Assembly (NCBI RefSeq): GCF_000714715.1
Contig: NZ_JMFO01000032.1
Coordinates: 1 to 35,282 of the forward strand
Direction of reading: 5' to 3'
Source of the DNA: Candidatus Magnetobacterium casense
GTDB taxonomy: Bacteria; Nitrospirota; Thermodesulfovibrionia; Thermodesulfovibrionales; Magnetobacteriaceae
DNA: 35,282 nucleotides
How positions within the stretch are numbered: position 1 is the first letter of the stretch; the number at the start of each line of letters is the position of its first letter. Below are positions 31,731 to 35,282 of this stretch, piece by piece. The notes under the pieces are model-generated. The model saw only the letters and a program-made list of their open reading frames with translations. It ran no database searches and was not told the origin of the DNA. Both the position numbers and the translations under genes were made by a program.

Positions 31731-31837
31731 TCGCAAGGATGGGGTCAAGGGGTCAGCGACCCCCGGCTCAGTGGGGGGCTGGCCCCCTTGCGGGGTGGGT
31801 CTGAGGGAGGGGCGGAGCCGCCCTCCTTGTCTTTCTC
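31731..31837 (+). repeat. Dispersed GC-rich intergenic repeat, copy B
   Basis: Core ATGGGGTCAAGGGG lies at 31739-31752. The hairpin GGGGTC-AGC-GACCCC follows, then GGGGGGCTGGCCCCC, then GGGGCGG-AG-CCGCCC with CTCCTTGTCTTTCTC. The final hairpin and pyrimidine tract match copy C. It abuts the M23 peptidase stop and faces it head-on. Confidence 0.8.
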
Positions 31838-31843
31838 TTATTT

Positions 31844-33703
31844 TTATTTAGTCTGCCAATCACCTGGTAGTCCGCGTGTCACGAAATCCCCGCTGGATAT
31901 CTTCATGCCATCCATGAGGTGCACGTAGACGTCGCCCGTGTTGGTGTCTTGCCAGAGCAGGTCGGTCTTGCCATCTCCGTTGTAGTCTGCGGTTGCCTGA
32001 ATCTGCCAGTTGTGCGGGACTCCTCTGGCCACATAGCCGCTGCCGGTTATCTTTGTGCCACCCATAAACCATATGGCAACATCACCAAGTGTAGCGTTGT
32101 GCCAGAGCACATCGGTCTTGCCGTCGCCGTCAAAGTCCTCCGTTGCCCTGATATCCCAATCAATCGGTATACCCTTGACGACAAGTCCGCCGCCTGTTAT
32201 CTTCGTCCCGGCCATCAACCATATGTATATGTCGCCGGTATTTTTATTTCGCCACAACACATCGCTATGACCATCGCCATCAAAGTCGTTCTTGACCTTT
32301 GTCACGGTGCCTGAGGTAAACTCAACGGAGATGTCCCTGTCTGCGGTCATCGCAACCAGACACTGGTTGACGGCGGGGGTGGAATCGCAGCCTGTCCAGG
32401 TCTTTAGCGTCGAACTGCCAGCTACCGTAGCCGTCAGGGTTACGGAGGCACCTGCGGAAAATGTACCGGAACACGTCAGTCCGCAGTCAATACCGGAGGG
32501 CGAACTGGTAACAGTGCCCGAACCCGTGCCGGTCTTTTTCACCGTGAGAGTATTGCCAGAGGTAACGCCAACGTAAAAGGGTTGCTCGTAGGTCTGACCG
32601 TTAAAGACCATCTGAAATCTCCACTTCCCTGATGGGGCATCGGTTGGCAAGGTGTAATACCAGTACCAGTAGGCAACCGAGTAATGTTGTGTCTTATCAT
32701 TCTTGTACATCCAGGATTTAAACACGGTGCCGTCCGGACGATAGATTGTATACGTGCTTTCCATGCCTTCGAACAGGTCTCTGTAGAAGATATAAAAATA
32801 GACGGTATCTCCGGGTTGGAAATTGGTCTTTTCGTTGGTGATTTCTGTGACAGGACATTGGGATGCTTCATAGGCAACAGCGCTTGTCATGAGCTTGAGT
32901 ACGGCGGGGTCATAGTAGGGGCGTTGCGACTTCCACCACGAAGCGGCATTGAGCTTGTTACAGTTTCCGGCAAAGGGGTCAATTACCTTATCGGCGGCGT
33001 CATGCACCTCAAAGTGCAAGTGAGGCCCGGTGGAACTACCAGAGCTGCCTACCACGCCAAGGTACTCGCCCTCCTCAACGGTATCTCCCACAACCTTGGT
33101 GGTAACGGAGTTCTTTTTGAAATGGTAGTACAAGGCGGTTGAGCCATCACTGTGACGAACAGAGACTCCGTTTGCGTTGGCATTACCGGGTGCACAGTTT
33201 CTGTCGTAGTTACCGTCCTCCTTGTAGACAATCGTACCGGCAGCGGCGGCCACGGCAACTACTTCATCGTTGTCCATTTTTTTCCATCCAAAGGGCCAGG
33301 GGAAAATATCCGTACCCTGATGATTATACGAGTTGGTATCGTATGTCCTTGTACCGCAATTATAATCACTTAGATGATTGGAGTAGACCGGATCGTGATC
33401 GACAAAGGCCGATATCCCATAAAAGCCGTAATCTTTCAGCGTATCCGAGGCCCTGATGGGCAGAGAGAACAACACGGCAGCCCGTGGCTCATAAGCCGGC
33501 AGCTTGCCCTGCGCCCTCAGACGCATAACGTTATGTTGTGTCTGCGTCTTGATCTGCTCCCTTTGCTGCCGTGTCAGGTCCGGATGACTCCGGGAGAACT
33601 CATACACCCCAAAACCAAAGTTCGACCCCTCCTGTGCGTACACCAACCAATGACACATCAGGGCAATAACCATCACTGCGAACCCGTAAAACAATCTTTG
33701 CAT
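31844..33703 (-). CDS. Secreted M23 peptidase with InlB-B-like and FG-GAP repeats
   Basis: I start it at ATG 33703, preceded by AAGGAGGAG; the open frame upstream lacks any such site. The 619-residue product has a signal peptide (1-23) and an M23 (LytM/lysostaphin) domain with zinc ligands H128 and D132 (HQGTD) and HLH 228-230. A beta-rich region follows, then an InlB B-repeat-like domain (about 386-462) and three FG-GAP/VCBS-type repeats of about 48 residues (471-617), each with a DxxGDGxxD calcium loop and LW core. It probably cleaves peptide bridges in peptidoglycan while binding an extracellular ligand. It follows the ATP-grasp gene by 41 nt. Confidence 0.9.
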   Translation of the reverse strand: MQRLFYGFAVMVIALMCHWLVYAQEGSNFGFGVYEFSRSHPDLTRQQREQIKTQTQHNVMRLRAQGKLPAYEPRAAVLFSLPIRASDTLKDYGFYGISAFVDHDPVYSNHLSDYNCGTRTYDTNSYNHQGTDIFPWPFGWKKMDNDEVVAVAAAAGTIVYKEDGNYDRNCAPGNANANGVSVRHSDGSTALYYHFKKNSVTTKVVGDTVEEGEYLGVVGSSGSSTGPHLHFEVHDAADKVIDPFAGNCNKLNAASWWKSQRPYYDPAVLKLMTSAVAYEASQCPVTEITNEKTNFQPGDTVYFYIFYRDLFEGMESTYTIYRPDGTVFKSWMYKNDKTQHYSVAYWYWYYTLPTDAPSGKWRFQMVFNGQTYEQPFYVGVTSGNTLTVKKTGTGSGTVTSSPSGIDCGLTCSGTFSAGASVTLTATVAGSSTLKTWTGCDSTPAVNQCLVAMTADRDISVEFTSGTVTKVKNDFDGDGHSDVLWRNKNTGDIYIWLMAGTKITGGGLVVKGIPIDWDIRATEDFDGDGKTDVLWHNATLGDVAIWFMGGTKITGSGYVARGVPHNWQIQATADYNGDGKTDLLWQDTNTGDVYVHLMDGMKISSGDFVTRGLPGDWQTK

Positions 33704-33744
33704 AGCGTAAACTCCTCCTTTTTTTTCTTTGTGTTGCACGTGTT

Positions 33745-34767
33745 CTATATTACGACTGCGGCGGCAACCTTCGCTATTTTCATGCCGGTGCGTGGATGGG
33801 GTATGTCTGAGGCACTGCATAGTCCCCCAAAGAGGCGGAGTGCCCAGTAAGGGATATTCAGCCCCGACAGGGTTGAGTAGTGTATACCGCCGCTCATGCG
33901 GGTGTTTATCTCAAGGAGATAGGGGGTGTTGCCGCCGTCTTTGAACTGGACGTTGTAGATGCCGTTTAAACGCAGCGTTGCGGTCAACCTCCTTACGGTG
34001 TCCTCTATTTCGGGGTTGTCTTCGATCCACTGTATGTAGCCGAGGTCCCTTGACTTGAGCCTTGTGACGAGGCGTACCAACGACCCGTTATCGGCAAGAC
34101 AGTCAACGCTCCTCTCTGCCCCCTCAAGGTACTTCATCACGAGGAGTTCCTTAAAGCCGGGGCCGTCCCTGAGCGCCTTGCGCATCTGCTCAATGCCCAC
34201 CTTTGAGCCATCGCCCGACAGGATGTAATCAACCTCCGGCATGTCATCCCTGAGCACCTTGAATCCGATGCCGTGTATGGAGACGGATGGCTTGAGGCAC
34301 AATCCACCGTGTCGTGGCTTGAGTTGACTTACCGCTTCCTCAAAGTCAGCATACGTACAGCAGAGGCGATACTCCGGGATGTTTGCGATGCCCGGGGTAA
34401 TGTGGGCGTACAACATGGCCTTGTTGTTGATCATGCGCAGGGTTTCGCTCTGGCCGCAGACCACAACCCTGGTGCCGATGGCGGCAAACTCCTCTTGTCT
34501 GTCGGCAATCTCAGTCGCCCCACGCGTAGGCATAAACACCCCCACCTCGTACCTCTTGCAAGTCTGCAGGCAATAGTCAACGTAGGCGGCTCCGGTGATG
34601 CCTGCCGGCTCAACGGCGGAGATGTTCGCCGCTGCAAGACCAAGAAATCCGGGGTTTCTGTGCGTGCATAAGACCTTAAACGCACCCTCCGCATCGGCAT
34701 CACGGATGTCCATGATGACATTGTAGATGCTGGAAAAACCCTCGTTAAACCATACCGTCACTGTCAT
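33745..34767 (-). CDS. ATP-grasp family ligase of unknown substrate
   Basis: The 340-residue protein has an N-terminal Rossmann-like pre-ATP-grasp domain (about 1-110) and an ATP-grasp fold with LCLKPSVSIHG (about 156-166), the acidic VMKYLEGAERSVDCL hinge (about 210-224) and the metal-binding E286-x-N288 in LLEINTRMSGG. The chemistry is carboxylate-amine or carboxylate-thiol ligation; substrate unknown. TTGCAT-18-TATAGT lies upstream but its -10 is 1 nt from the ATG, so the annotated start is uncertain. It is probably co-transcribed with the M23 peptidase. Confidence 0.8.
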   Translation of the reverse strand: MTVTVWFNEGFSSIYNVIMDIRDADAEGAFKVLCTHRNPGFLGLAAANISAVEPAGITGAAYVDYCLQTCKRYEVGVFMPTRGATEIADRQEEFAAIGTRVVVCGQSETLRMINNKAMLYAHITPGIANIPEYRLCCTYADFEEAVSQLKPRHGGLCLKPSVSIHGIGFKVLRDDMPEVDYILSGDGSKVGIEQMRKALRDGPGFKELLVMKYLEGAERSVDCLADNGSLVRLVTRLKSRDLGYIQWIEDNPEIEDTVRRLTATLRLNGIYNVQFKDGGNTPYLLEINTRMSGGIHYSTLSGLNIPYWALRLFGGLCSASDIPHPRTGMKIAKVAAAVVI

Positions 34768-34923
34768 TACTATACATTAAGTACAAGTATCGATGCAACC
34801 CATCCCAAGCATAATTATGTAGCCGGATAAGCAGAAGAGTATAAGTAGCTATAACAACAGAAGAAAAGACAGACCCATTGTTATTATTATTTTTTTTCTG
34901 CTATACTTAGTAACTGTCCATAA

Positions 34924-35282
34924 TTAACTTGAACAATTAGGTGCTATAGTATAATTCCATTCACCATGAAATGAAGCCTTAGTTAAATTAACTTTGTCAA
35001 ATTCTTCATCAGACACCTTAATTCCCTTTGAGTAAGCAGTTGTATCCAGTTCTGCCTTGATCTTTAAACCCTTATTTGTTGTGGTGCTACCTATTAGATT
35101 TACGATTATCTCATGGCTTGTCAAAGGCTTACCACGCCAGTTCATGCTTATATGGCAGAACATTCTATGTTCTATTTTATTCCATTTGCTGGTTCCCGGT
35201 GGAAAGTGACAAACCGATATGTTTAAACCTGTTTCGTTTGCAAAACGTTGGAGTGCAACCTTCCACAAACGGACACGATAGC
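34924..35282 (-). CDS. ISAzo13-family transposase, C-terminal part (runs off window)
   Basis: The minus-strand frame is open from the window edge to the TAA before 34924, 118 codons. FPPGTSKWNKIEHRMFCHIS, with the third catalytic glutamate in NKIEHR, and the NWRGKPLTSHEIIVNLIGST segment are characteristic of the ISAzo13 (Rhodopirellula-type DDE) transposases. The N-terminal two thirds lie outside the window. I cannot delimit the IS end; 34768-34923 shows no clear terminal repeat. Confidence 0.85.
   Translation of the reverse strand, partial: YRVRLWKVALQRFANETGLNISVCHFPPGTSKWNKIEHRMFCHISMNWRGKPLTSHEIIVNLIGSTTTNKGLKIKAELDTTAYSKGIKVSDEEFDKVNLTKASFHGEWNYTIAPNCSS

Noticed and set aside
33704..33820. 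39-codon N-terminal extension of the M23 peptidase
   Set aside because: The ATG at 33703 has a strong AAGGAGG and begins a proper signal peptide; the extension would bury it.
34924..35282. Defining the ISAzo13 terminal inverted repeat
   Set aside because: Only one end is present, so an inverted repeat cannot be confirmed.

Overview
The window looks like a stretch of Gram-negative bacterial chromosome in which conserved core operons are separated by short AT-rich islands of mobile-element debris. Pointers to a diderm are an HME-RND metal pump, MinCDE, an ECF sigma/anti-sigma pair, periplasmic L,D-transpeptidase and M23 proteins, and orphan signalling proteins of types common in Nitrospirota and Desulfobacterota. 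A Nitrospirota (possibly magnetotactic-clade) origin is my inference from gene content and is not proven. Both window ends cut through transposase genes of different families, as expected if a draft contig broke at repeated insertion sequences.

Layout: 1-1.4 kb holds a partial IS1634-type transposase and a decayed relBE module. At 1.4-4.4 kb are tRNA-Val(CAC) and, on the minus strand, an O-methyltransferase followed directly by glycogen synthase. At 4.7-9.1 kb are an MscS channel and a CusA-type Cu/Ag pump without partner genes. At 9.3-10.2 kb are a toxin-antitoxin pair and a surface-protein fragment. At 10.3-13 kb is a large Hanks-type kinase with four C-terminal repeats of about 48 residues. 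At 13.4-14.3 kb is a frameshifted DUF3800 gene behind a possible structured leader RNA. At 14.4-17 kb are the overlapping methylthiotransferases miaB and mtaB. At 17-20.5 kb are an ABC-transporter scrap, an L,D-transpeptidase, cbiB and an Rpn-type fragment.

At 20.6-22.4 kb is an ECF sigma/anti-sigma pair, and at 22.5-26 kb minC-minD-minE followed by a PEPCK/HPr-kinase-like ATPase. At 26-27 kb, on the minus strand, are sixA and tadA. At 27.2-28.5 kb is a YtxH-DUF948-YtxH envelope cluster. At 28.6-31.3 kb are a two-CW-like Cys-rich protein, an OmpR-type regulator and a receiver-cNMP-binding protein. At 31.3-35.3 kb are a transposase remnant, an ATP-grasp/M23 peptidase pair and an ISAzo13-type transposase end.

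Three patterns cut across the window. First, a dispersed GC-rich intergenic repeat (core ATGGGGTCAAGGGG or its complement, at least eight recognisable copies) sits mostly at gene 3' ends, carries terminator-like hairpins, and supplies an identical KKSP-stop tail to two unrelated proteins (CusA and MtaB). Second, several genes, mostly accessory, have a good -10 hexamer only 6-9 nt before the ATG and no Shine-Dalgarno sequence, which predicts near-leaderless mRNAs. Third, the DUF3800 gene is preceded by its own promoter and a foldable leader, a context in which conserved RNA motifs have been described.
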